Source: Chloroflexota bacterium
Lineage (GTDB): Bacteria > Chloroflexota > Anaerolineae > Anaerolineales > DRMV01
Reading direction: 5' to 3'
Length of the DNA: 8,301 nt
Assembly: GCA_013153135.1 (NCBI GenBank)
Contig: JAADFA010000047.1
Location: 1-8,301 of the forward strand
In this document: positions 1 through 5,684 of the stretch, piece by piece
Layout of the letters: every line of letters begins with the position of its first letter
Numbering within the stretch: position 1 is the first letter of the stretch
Translations under genes and position numbers: made by a program
Notes under the pieces: model-generated
Seen by the model: the letters and a program-made list of their open reading frames with translations, nothing else
Told to the model about the DNA's origin: nothing
The model's database searches: none

Positions 1-90
1 GGCTTCTTGGGTGGCCGAGCCACCACACGCGGCCAGCGCCACCGCCAGCAACGCCAGCAGGGCGAAGGCCAAGAACCAGCGTTTCTTCAT
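1..90 (-). CDS. Lipoprotein, N-terminal fragment (runs off left edge)
   Basis: Only the first 30 codons are visible. They encode a classic lipoprotein signal peptide: basic start (MKKRW), an Ala/Leu hydrophobic core, and the lipobox LAAC with the acceptor Cys at residue 22, followed by a Gly/Ser/Thr-rich linker start (GGSATQEA). The mature protein would be diacylated by Lgt, cut by LspA and anchored on the outer face of the membrane. The ATG is at 90-88. A strong ribosome site (AGGAGG, 98-103 on the complement) sits 7 nt upstream and supports this start. A good promoter lies about 55-80 bp upstream. Such short lipoprotein leaders are common on ABC-transporter solute-binding proteins, but nothing of the mature domain is visible, so function cannot be assigned. 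The gene is divergent from the glycosyltransferase-like gene at 530. Confidence 0.85.
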   Translation of the reverse strand, partial: MKKRWFLAFALLALLAVALAACGGSATQEA

Positions 91-97
91 CTCTTCT

Positions 98-103
98 CCT
101 CCT
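98..103 (-). promoter_or_regulatory. Ribosome binding site of the left-edge lipoprotein
   Basis: On the complement strand AGGAGG lies 7 nt before the ATG at 90. It is a near-perfect Shine-Dalgarno sequence and is the main evidence that the short fragment at the window edge is a real gene. Confidence 0.8.
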
Positions 104-118
104 CAAACGAGGGATCTA

Positions 119-135
119 CCCCAGTGGCCCTGGGG
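119..135 (-). other. Hairpin in the predicted lipoprotein 5' leader
   Basis: CCCCAG (119-124) pairs perfectly with CTGGGG (130-135) around a 5-nt loop. It lies just downstream of the predicted transcription start (about 138) and some 16 nt before the ribosome site. It overlaps a second GC dyad, GGGGC-T-GCCCC (132-142), at the predicted start point. There is no U-tract, so it is not an intrinsic terminator. It could stabilise the mRNA 5' end or be an operator. Function is unknown. Confidence 0.35.
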
Positions 136-144
136 CTGCCCCTT

Positions 145-172
145 ATTGTACGCAAAAAGCCTCGCCCGTCAA
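145..172 (-). promoter_or_regulatory. Promoter of the left-edge lipoprotein (-35 and -10)
   Basis: On the complement strand TTGACG (172-167) is separated by 16 nt from TACAAT (150-145). Both hexamers are 5/6 matches to the housekeeping sigma consensus. Predicted start is near 138, giving a leader of about 48 nt. The 7-mer GCGAGGC occurs on both sides of the -35 (180-174 and 165-159, period 15), which could be a regulator site or chance. Confidence 0.65.
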
Positions 173-271
173 GGCCTCGCGTTGGCTCCCTTGTCTCTCA
201 AGTACTCTTTCCATGTTTTTTGCAGCGTTTCGCGTTTCACTTTCCCAATTGCGCACACGCACGCCGCGCGC

Positions 272-281
272 TCTCGCGAGA
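272..281. promoter_or_regulatory. 10-bp perfect palindrome, candidate operator
   Basis: TCTCGCGAGA is a perfect inverted repeat in the divergent intergenic region, about 100 bp upstream of the lipoprotein -35 and about 190 bp upstream of the rightward -10. Its CTCGCGAG core recurs at 1963-1970, directly after the stop of the rightward gene. Short palindromes also arise by chance in GC-rich DNA, so operator function is a weak inference. Confidence 0.25.
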
Positions 282-330
282 ACGATAGTCCTCCAAAAAG
301 CACCTCACGCGGCATCCTGCCTCACCCCAC

Positions 331-340
331 TCACCGGTGA
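331..340. promoter_or_regulatory. 10-bp perfect palindrome, candidate operator
   Basis: TCACCGGTGA is a second perfect 10-bp inverted repeat in the same divergent region, unlike the first in sequence. No further symmetry extends beyond it. It may be a regulator site, but no known box was recognised. Confidence 0.25.
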
Positions 341-341
341 C

Positions 342-366
342 CTCCCAGGCCCCACAAGCCGGGGAG
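342..366 (+). other. Imperfect hairpin in divergent intergenic region
   Basis: CTCCC (342-346) pairs with GGGAG (362-366), and GGC (348-350) with GCC (358-360), around a 7-nt loop with one mismatch. No T-run follows. The rest of the stretch 173-461 holds no gene I can support: small open frames there lack ribosome sites and plausible protein composition. Confidence 0.25.
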
Positions 367-461
367 TCACGATGCAAACGCGCCGATAGGGCTTCTCAAG
401 TGGAGGTGCTGCAGCCAGTCCGCGCGTAGCCTTGCCCGCGGTTCCACGGCTGCGCGCTCCG

Positions 462-470
462 TGCTACAAT
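462..470 (+). promoter_or_regulatory. Extended -10 promoter of the glycosyltransferase-like gene
   Basis: TGCTACAAT is an extended -10 (TG, one base, then TACAAT, 5/6). The hexamer 17 bp upstream (TTCCAC, 442-447) is a poor -35, as often tolerated with an extended -10. Predicted start is about 477, which gives a leader of about 53 nt to the chosen ATG at 530, but would make the alternative ATG at 479 almost leaderless. Confidence 0.5.
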
Positions 471-518
471 GAGGCCGCATGGGCCACTGCGCCCACGTTC
501 GAACCTCGAAAGCATCCC

Positions 519-523
519 GAGGA
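519..523 (+). promoter_or_regulatory. Ribosome binding site deciding the start at 530
   Basis: GAGGA lies 6 nt before the ATG at 530. The upstream ATG at 479 has no comparable site and sits only 2 nt after the predicted transcription start. Confidence 0.55.
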
Positions 524-529
524 TGGGGT

Positions 530-1960
530 ATGCATACTCGGCGAATCTTCGTCATCGCAGACCACGGTTTGGCCTTGGTTTACTTCCTTCAATCGGATGT
601 GGTGCCCACCCTGTTGGCGCAGGGCGTGGAGGTTATCGTGCTCACCGACGACGCGCTGGTGGCACGACTGCAGCAACGCTTCGGCCGCACAGGGCTGCAC
701 TTCGAGGGGTTGCGCCTCGACCAGGCGCGCGCGTACTTCCGGCGTCATCGCTACCGTACGCAGTGGTGGCTCGACTTCCTGCGCCGCGCGGGCGCGTCGA
801 ACCGCATCCCTCTGGGCGCGGTGGAAAGCTATATCCAGCAGGTGGCCTTCGAGGCCCACGGCCGACGCAAAGCTGTGCTCCACGTCATGCGTGGCTACAT
901 CGCGCTCATGCGGCGCTACCGTTGGGCTCGGCAGGCCGTGGTGCGCGCCCAGTGGCGTTTTACGCCCAATATCTACGAGGATTTGTTCGAGCGCTATCGA
1001 CCGGACTTGGTGGTGGCCAGCACGCCGGGGTGGCGCTTGGACCGGTACATCCTGCGCGAGGCGCACTTTCACCATGGCGTGCCCACCGCGGCCGTCATCG
1101 TGGGCTGGGACAACACCAGCAGCTACAGCCTGCCCGGCGCGCCCGTTCAAGCTCTCAACGTGTGGTCCGCGATCCAAAAACGCGAGGCTGTTGAGGGCTC
1201 GGATTGGGACCCCACGCGCATCCACATCGGCGGCATCCCGTCCTACGATGGGTACTATTTGCGCAAGTGGGTTATGCCGCGCACGGCCTACTTCCAACGC
1301 CACGGCTTAGACCCCAACCGCAAGCTCATCGCCTACGCAGCCAGCTTCGTGACCTTCTCGCCCAACTACCAAAACATCGAAGCGCTGGCTCGCCTGGTGG
1401 CCGAAGACCGGCTCGCCTATCCCGCGCAGCTGCTCATTCGTCTGCACCCGAACCACTTTTTGGATGTGCCCCACTTCGCGGCCGAGCGGGAACGCATCTA
1501 CGCGCTGGCGCGCGAGCTTCCCCACGTGCACGTGGTGCAGCCCGTGCCGTTAGGCGGTTCGCTGGGCTACTATTCGGGTGAAGATATGGATGAAAAGTCA
1601 TCCATGATGGCCCACGCGGACGTCTTCACCACGGTGTATTCCACCATGGTGGTGGAGACCGCGATCCACGATACGCCCGTGGTGAGCGTGTGCATCGACG
1701 CGCCCGAACCCTGGCCGGGCAAGTTCACCCTCAAGCTCTCGGAAATCGGGCACTGGCCCACCCACAGCCGCTTTTTGCGCTCGGGCGCGGGCGAGGTTGC
1801 ATACAACGAGGCCGAACTGCAAGCCGCGCTCAATCGCGCGCTCGAAGCGCCCAACGCCCGCGCGGCCGCGCGTCGAGCCTTTGTGCAGCGCGAAACCACC
1901 TACACCGACGGCTCCGCTGGTCGCCGGGTCGCGCGGTGGATTGCAGCCCAAATCAGCTGA
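530..1960 (+). CDS. GT-B-fold glycosyl/glycerophosphotransferase-like protein
   Basis: A 476-aa soluble protein with the organisation of two-Rossmann-domain (GT-B) transferases related to CDP-glycerol glycerophosphotransferases and UDP-GlcNAc-2-epimerase-like glycosyltransferases. It probably acts in making a surface polysaccharide or teichoic-acid-like polymer; donor and acceptor are unknown. Numbered from the ATG at 530: an N-terminal strand-loop with FVIADHG (7-13); RPDLVVAS closing domain 1 (about 157-164); GWDN (192-195), matching the SWDN motif of this broad family; HIGGIPSYD (232-240), matching its G-x-P-x-F/Y-D motif; LLIRLHPN (301-308), a typical GT-B histidine motif; and STMVVETA (371-378) near the C-terminus, typical of donor-phosphate binding. 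The ATG at 479 would add 17 residues before the first strand. The ATG at 530 is preferred because GAGGA (519-523) lies 6 nt upstream and the protein then starts right before its first beta strand. No signal peptide or membrane segment is seen. Confidence 0.75.
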   Translation: MHTRRIFVIADHGLALVYFLQSDVVPTLLAQGVEVIVLTDDALVARLQQRFGRTGLHFEGLRLDQARAYFRRHRYRTQWWLDFLRRAGASNRIPLGAVESYIQQVAFEAHGRRKAVLHVMRGYIALMRRYRWARQAVVRAQWRFTPNIYEDLFERYRPDLVVASTPGWRLDRYILREAHFHHGVPTAAVIVGWDNTSSYSLPGAPVQALNVWSAIQKREAVEGSDWDPTRIHIGGIPSYDGYYLRKWVMPRTAYFQRHGLDPNRKLIAYAASFVTFSPNYQNIEALARLVAEDRLAYPAQLLIRLHPNHFLDVPHFAAERERIYALARELPHVHVVQPVPLGGSLGYYSGEDMDEKSSMMAHADVFTTVYSTMVVETAIHDTPVVSVCIDAPEPWPGKFTLKLSEIGHWPTHSRFLRSGAGEVAYNEAELQAALNRALEAPNARAAARRAFVQRETTYTDGSAGRRVARWIAAQIS

Positions 1961-2137
1961 AGCTCGCGAGGAGAGGACCCAGGTCAAAAGCGGTGCGCCA
2001 AGAACGCGTCTTGATTGTGCCCCAGGATCTGGCAGAAATGAATGAACAACGCTGCCATGACGTGCCTGCCATAAGCCCTTCCTTTCTAGCGCGGCAAAGC
2101 CGCCCCACATTACCACAGCATAGCTCGCAAACCGCGC

Positions 2138-2143
2138 GATATT
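2138..2143 (+). promoter_or_regulatory. Weak candidate -10 upstream of yitT-like gene
   Basis: GATATT matches the -10 consensus at 4 of 6 positions and has no recognisable -35. It would start transcription near 2150 and give a leader of about 35 nt to the ATG at 2185. The 224-bp gap 1961-2184 otherwise shows only a small GCGGC-AAA-GCCGC stem (2091-2103), with no T-run, no recognised riboswitch and no supported gene. Confidence 0.2.
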
Positions 2144-2173
2144 GAGAAAGCGTGAAATGTCTCGAAACACACT

Positions 2174-2180
2174 GGGAGGA
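2174..2180 (+). promoter_or_regulatory. Ribosome binding site of the YitT-family gene
   Basis: GGGAGGA lies 4 nt before the ATG at 2185. It decides the start against the GTG at 2152, which has no such site and would add 11 residues. Confidence 0.6.
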
Positions 2181-2184
2181 CGAC

Positions 2185-3057
2185 ATGATCGCGAAACGCT
2201 GGCGGTGGTTGCGGGACTACGGGTATGTGACCTTGGGGACGGTGGTGCTCGCGCTGGCCATGACGCTGTTTTTGATTCCCGCGCGGCTCGCGGCCGGTGG
2301 GGTGAGCGGTCTGGCGCTGGTGATTCACCATCATACGGGCTGGCCTGTGGGCTTGCTCACCGCGCTGCTCAACGCGCCCTTGTTTGTCCTGGGATGGCGT
2401 TACCTCGGCGGCCCCCGCTTTGCCGCGCGCACGGTGTATAGCATTGTGCTCTTTTCCGCGGTGGTCGACTTCGCCCCGCAGCTCGGTCTCGCTGGTCCCG
2501 TCACCGAGGATATCATCCTCAACACCTTATACGGTGGTGTGGTCGCCGGAGTGGGCGCGGGGCTCATTTACCGCGGCCGCGGCACGAGCGGCGGCACCGA
2601 TATCCTGGCCCGCATTCTGGCCCGGCATTGGCACATCCCCATGGCCCAGAGCTACCTCATCAGCGACGCGCTGGTGCTAGCCGCCGCGGGCATGACCTTC
2701 GGCTGGGAGCGGGCCATGTACGCGTTGGTGGCCCTGTACGTCATTGGTTTGGCCGCGGATATGGTCAGTCAAGGCGCTGGCGTGATCCGCACCGCCCTTA
2801 TCGTGACCGATCAGGCCGAGCAAGTCACCCAACGCATTCTGCATGATTTGGACCGGGGCGTGACCATCTTGCAAGGCATTGGGGGGTATACCGGCAAGCC
2901 GCGCGCGGTACTCTACTGCGTGGTCAGCCGCAGCGAGGTGGCCGCGCTCAAGGCCTTGGTCCACGAAGCCGACCCACGTGCGTTTATGGTCATTGGCCAC
3001 GCGTACGAGGCCCTGGGCGAAGGTTTTAAGGACTGGGAGGAGGCGACGGAGGGATAA
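2185..3057 (+). CDS. YitT family membrane protein (DUF161 + DUF2179)
   Basis: A 290-aa polytopic inner-membrane protein of the YitT family. Numbered from the ATG at 2185, the first ~200 residues form five or six hydrophobic segments (about 14-34, 46-70, 84-100, 116-132, 159-172, 177-192) with the family motif GRGTSGGTD (131-139) in a cytoplasmic-type loop. A soluble C-terminal DUF2179 domain follows (about 213-282), including RGVTILQGIGGYTG (224-237) and the closing segment with RAFMV. Length and domain order are those of complete family members. The biochemical role of YitT proteins is not settled; transport has been proposed. The last 32 bp overlap the end of the convergent lipoprotein gene. 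I know of no reason to tie it functionally to the preceding transferase gene, which ends 224 bp upstream. Confidence 0.9.
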   Translation: MIAKRWRWLRDYGYVTLGTVVLALAMTLFLIPARLAAGGVSGLALVIHHHTGWPVGLLTALLNAPLFVLGWRYLGGPRFAARTVYSIVLFSAVVDFAPQLGLAGPVTEDIILNTLYGGVVAGVGAGLIYRGRGTSGGTDILARILARHWHIPMAQSYLISDALVLAAAGMTFGWERAMYALVALYVIGLAADMVSQGAGVIRTALIVTDQAEQVTQRILHDLDRGVTILQGIGGYTGKPRAVLYCVVSRSEVAALKALVHEADPRAFMVIGHAYEALGEGFKDWEEATEG

Positions 3058-4606
3058 CCGGCTCCCGACGAATGCGGTTGTTCGCGTTCCGACACCCCGC
3101 GCAGGCCTCACGCCACTCGTTCCCCCGTACTAAAAAACCATCGTACGCGCGCGTTCCCGCACGCGCTCGCCAGCCGTCCATCACAAAGGGCACAGGTCCA
3201 TCGGCCTCAATCCATTGCCCATTGTATTTGCGCGCGATGTGCACGTGAGTTCCAGTGCTCACGCCGCCTTCGCAGGAGGGATGCCCAATGCGGTCGCCCG
3301 CGCGCAACCACAAGCCGGGCAGGGTGCGTTCCTGCTCAGAGATGTGCAGGTAAAAAATCACCCACCCCGTCTGCTCCCACCCATCGCCATCCAGGTCCAG
3401 CACGACCACGCCATCCTCTGCGCGTACCACCAAGCCATCGGCCACTGCGGTCACCCACTGGCCCGAAATGGTGCACCCCGGCGGGATGTCCGACGGCGCG
3501 AAATCCAGCGCGGCCCACGCGGACCCCGAGTCCCATCCCCCGTGGGGGCCGCCGGTGAAGTACCACCAGATGCCCGGTTCAAAGGGCAGCTGCAGCTCGG
3601 GCTGCGTGAGCCCAGACGGGATGAGGGGTTCGTACGCGTAATCAAACGGATGGCCGAACAGGCGCTGGTAGGTCGCGAACACGCCCTCAGGCCCAACCGC
3701 GCGCTGCCACGCGGGCCAGGGCAATAGGGTCGCGAGCGCGTGGTGCACCCCCGCGGTCCCCGCGTTCACTTGAGGGTTGGGCAGGGCGATGCGACCATCG
3801 GCCAACATCAGGGCATCCAGGCCGTTAACTAGCCAGAGGTAGTAGCCTCGATTGAGCTCATTCGCGATCCAGTGCAGCTGCCGAAAGAGCCCTTTGCGGT
3901 TGGAATCTCGCAAGCCCAAGGGATAATCCAGGGTTTCCGCCGGGGGCTCGGCTTGGGTCACCCAATGGCTCTGATATTCGAGGATGGCCAGGAGCAAGCG
4001 CGGATTGACGGAATTGTTCAGCGCGATGTAGCGCACAATCTCCGGGCCAGTCCACACGCGGCCATAGCGCTCTTCGCGGTAACGACTAAGATAGCCACCC
4101 TGGCGTTGAATGAAGCCCGCGATGTCAAAACCCGCCGCGTAGGGGCCATAGACCAATTCCGAATCGGGCACGATTTTGAAGTTCGGCGCCTGGCCCACAG
4201 GGTCGGGCGCGGGAATGGTCAATACCATGCCCACCGTCAAGAGATTGGGGTCGGCCAACTGGGGATTGGCCGCGCGCAACGCGGCTTCGGATACGCGAAA
4301 GCGGCGCATCAGCAGGCCAAAAGTGTCGCCGGGCTGGACGGTGTACAACTTGGCCTGGGCGCGCAACGTGGGTAAGGGATGTGGCGGATCGGGCGTGGGC
4401 GTGGGCCGTGGCACCCCTGGGGGCCACGTGGGCGGCATGGGCGGCAATCGGGTCGCGGTGGCCGCGGCTTGGACCGCGACGCCCCCCGCAGCCGTCGGCG
4501 GCACCCAGGCCGGTGGCGTGGATGTCTCGCCACAACCCGCAAGGAGCATTGCCAGGGCCATTCCCAAGAGCCCAACCCACCACGCAAACTCGCGTTTCTG
4601 TCCCAT
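3026..4606 (-). CDS. Lipoprotein with LysM and M23-like peptidase domains
   Basis: A 526-aa envelope lipoprotein, probably a peptidoglycan-binding hydrolase or regulator on the outer membrane face. Numbered from the ATG at 4606: signal peptide with lipobox LAGC, acceptor Cys 25; a Pro/Thr-rich linker (about 30-81) with PTPTPDPPHP; one LysM domain (about 87-132, YTVQPGDTFG to LTVGMVLTIP); a helical middle (about 160-290) with NPRLLLAILEYQ (201-212), reminiscent of lysozyme-like helices but without an assigned catalytic residue; and a C-terminal M23/LytM-like domain. Candidate zinc and catalytic residues there are His355 with Asp359 or Asp368, His421 (FYLHIS), and His454/His456 (GTHVHI). A DLDGDG acidic loop (404-409) sits inside this domain. 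The ATG at 4615 overlaps the upstream stop (ATGA), but GGAGG is only 1 nt from it and 10 nt from the ATG at 4606, so the shorter form is preferred. The 3' end lies inside yitT. Confidence 0.85.
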   Translation of the reverse strand: MGQKREFAWWVGLLGMALAMLLAGCGETSTPPAWVPPTAAGGVAVQAAATATRLPPMPPTWPPGVPRPTPTPDPPHPLPTLRAQAKLYTVQPGDTFGLLMRRFRVSEAALRAANPQLADPNLLTVGMVLTIPAPDPVGQAPNFKIVPDSELVYGPYAAGFDIAGFIQRQGGYLSRYREERYGRVWTGPEIVRYIALNNSVNPRLLLAILEYQSHWVTQAEPPAETLDYPLGLRDSNRKGLFRQLHWIANELNRGYYLWLVNGLDALMLADGRIALPNPQVNAGTAGVHHALATLLPWPAWQRAVGPEGVFATYQRLFGHPFDYAYEPLIPSGLTQPELQLPFEPGIWWYFTGGPHGGWDSGSAWAALDFAPSDIPPGCTISGQWVTAVADGLVVRAEDGVVVLDLDGDGWEQTGWVIFYLHISEQERTLPGLWLRAGDRIGHPSCEGGVSTGTHVHIARKYNGQWIEADGPVPFVMDGWRARAGTRAYDGFLVRGNEWREACAGCRNANNRIRREPVIPPSPPPSP

Positions 4607-4611
4607 CCGTT

Positions 4612-5643
4612 TCATGCCTCCTCATCTTGGCCACGTGCGTTCTCATGCGCGCGGGTCATGGACAACAACCGCGTGGCCAACAAGCCACCCAGCAACGGCA
4701 GCCAAAAGGTGATTCCGCGGTAGGTTAAGGCGACCACGGTTGCGTCTTCCCAGGGGATACCGAACGAAACCAACATCAACGTAATCGCGCTCTCCGCGAA
4801 GCCCACCCCACCCGGTGCGGGCGAGACAACCAAAAAGAGATACGCGGCCATGAACGTGACCACCCACGTCCCCGGGGACAGGGGGATGTGGAAGGCAAGG
4901 AAAACAAAGAGCAACACCATCATCAGCCAGGCCTTGCTCAGCACACCCATCAGCGCGAGCAGACCCAGGAAACGAGGATTGTACCGCAAAAAGGCCAAAC
5001 CCCGGCTCAAATCGTGGCCGAATCGCTGCGCGCTCTGTTCCGAAGCCAAGTCGTCCATATGTAGGGCGTGGGCCACGCGGTTGAGGTTGCGCGCGGCCCA
5101 GGCCAAAAACCGACCCAGTGCACGCCCCGAATGGGATCCGAGGTACACCACAGACGCCAACCCCACCACAATGGCCACCATCACCGCGGACGCGGAGATC
5201 TCCACCCAGGTAAGCCGGTTCCGACGGATGAGCACCCAGAGGCCCAACCCCAGCACCGCGAGAAACCCTAAATGCTCGAATAAAATGTATAACGTAGTTG
5301 CAACCATCGCGCGCGCGGTGGATTGACCTTGCTCACGCGCTTCGGAAATGAAAACGGTCATACCGCTAAAGCCGCCTGTAGGTGCGACCATGTTGACGAA
5401 GTTCATGGACAAAGCCATAAGCAACAGCCGACTCAGGCGCTCTTGCAAGCCCAACGCGCGGTAAAGCAGGGAGAACGTGAGCGCGACGTGGAGGTACCAG
5501 ATTCCCTCAAAGAGAAACGCCAGCGCGAGGTAACGACCCTCGCCTTGTTGGAGGACCTGCCAAAAGCGCTTCAGCTCCCCCTGGTGTGCGCTCAAAAACA
5601 GCAAGCCTGCGAGTAAGAGGAAGGCGACCCAAATGCGCCGCAT
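4612..5643 (-). CDS. UPF0104/YbhN-type flippase-like membrane protein
   Basis: A 343-aa polytopic membrane protein of the lysylphosphatidylglycerol synthase transmembrane-region family (UPF0104, YbhN-like), related to the flippase half of MprF. Numbered from the ATG at 5643 there are about eight hydrophobic segments (roughly 3-18, 38-58, 72-90, 112-138, 150-168, 222-250, 259-275, 288-325). Family motifs are NFVNMVAPTGGFSG (81-94), VSPAPGGVGFAES (273-285) and YRGITFWLPLLGG (308-320). There is no catalytic synthetase domain, so lipid translocation or another integral-membrane role is the family-level inference and the substrate is unknown. An upstream TTG at 5697 would overlap nadE and add residues before the first membrane segment; it is not preferred. 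The ATG at 5643 lacks a Shine-Dalgarno site but lies 6 nt after TATAAT, so it may be read from a leaderless mRNA. Its stop overlaps ATG 4615 of the LysM/M23 lipoprotein by 4 nt. Confidence 0.85.
   Translation of the reverse strand: MRRIWVAFLLLAGLLFLSAHQGELKRFWQVLQQGEGRYLALAFLFEGIWYLHVALTFSLLYRALGLQERLSRLLLMALSMNFVNMVAPTGGFSGMTVFISEAREQGQSTARAMVATTLYILFEHLGFLAVLGLGLWVLIRRNRLTWVEISASAVMVAIVVGLASVVYLGSHSGRALGRFLAWAARNLNRVAHALHMDDLASEQSAQRFGHDLSRGLAFLRYNPRFLGLLALMGVLSKAWLMMVLLFVFLAFHIPLSPGTWVVTFMAAYLFLVVSPAPGGVGFAESAITLMLVSFGIPWEDATVVALTYRGITFWLPLLGGLLATRLLSMTRAHENARGQDEEA
4617..4623 (-). promoter_or_regulatory. Ribosome binding site inside the end of the upstream gene
   Basis: GAGGAGG on the complement strand encodes the last Glu codons of the flippase-like protein and lies 1 nt before the ATG at 4615 but 10 nt before the ATG at 4606. 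Spacing favours the second ATG. The arrangement suggests translational coupling of the two genes. Confidence 0.55.
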
Positions 5644-5649
5644 GGGGCC

Positions 5650-5655
5650 ATTATA
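5650..5655 (-). promoter_or_regulatory. Perfect -10 (TATAAT), predicted leaderless start
   Basis: On the complement strand TATAAT reads 5655-5650 in the 41-bp gap after nadE. The base expected to be +1 is the A of the ATG at 5643. No -35-like hexamer is present at 16-18 bp spacing. A second promoter inside the leftward gene cluster would let the envelope pair be expressed separately from the NAD genes. Confidence 0.45.
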
Positions 5656-5684
5656 GCCCACCCGGGGAGACGACGCCTTGGGTC

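Noticed and set aside
189..222. Small stem followed by six T (216-221) as an intrinsic terminator
   Set aside because: The only stem nearby is 4 bp (CTTG/CAAG), too weak and too far from the T-run, and it lies between divergent genes where no terminator is expected.
464..1303. Long open frame (279 codons) antisense to the transferase gene
   Set aside because: It is the shadow of a GC-rich gene. Its composition (Ala/Arg/His-rich, no recognisable motif) is not protein-like, while the sense frame has clear family motifs and a ribosome site.
432..1310. Overlapping + frame of 292 codons rich in Arg, Ala, Cys and Trp
   Set aside because: Typical out-of-frame composition with no motif and no ribosome site.
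2091..2103. GCGGC-AAA-GCCGC stem as a terminator after the transferase gene
   Set aside because: Stem of only 5 bp with a 3-nt loop and no T-run.
3215..3727. 170-codon frame antisense to the LysM/M23 lipoprotein
   Set aside because: Shadow frame of the M23-like domain; low-complexity composition and no ribosome site.
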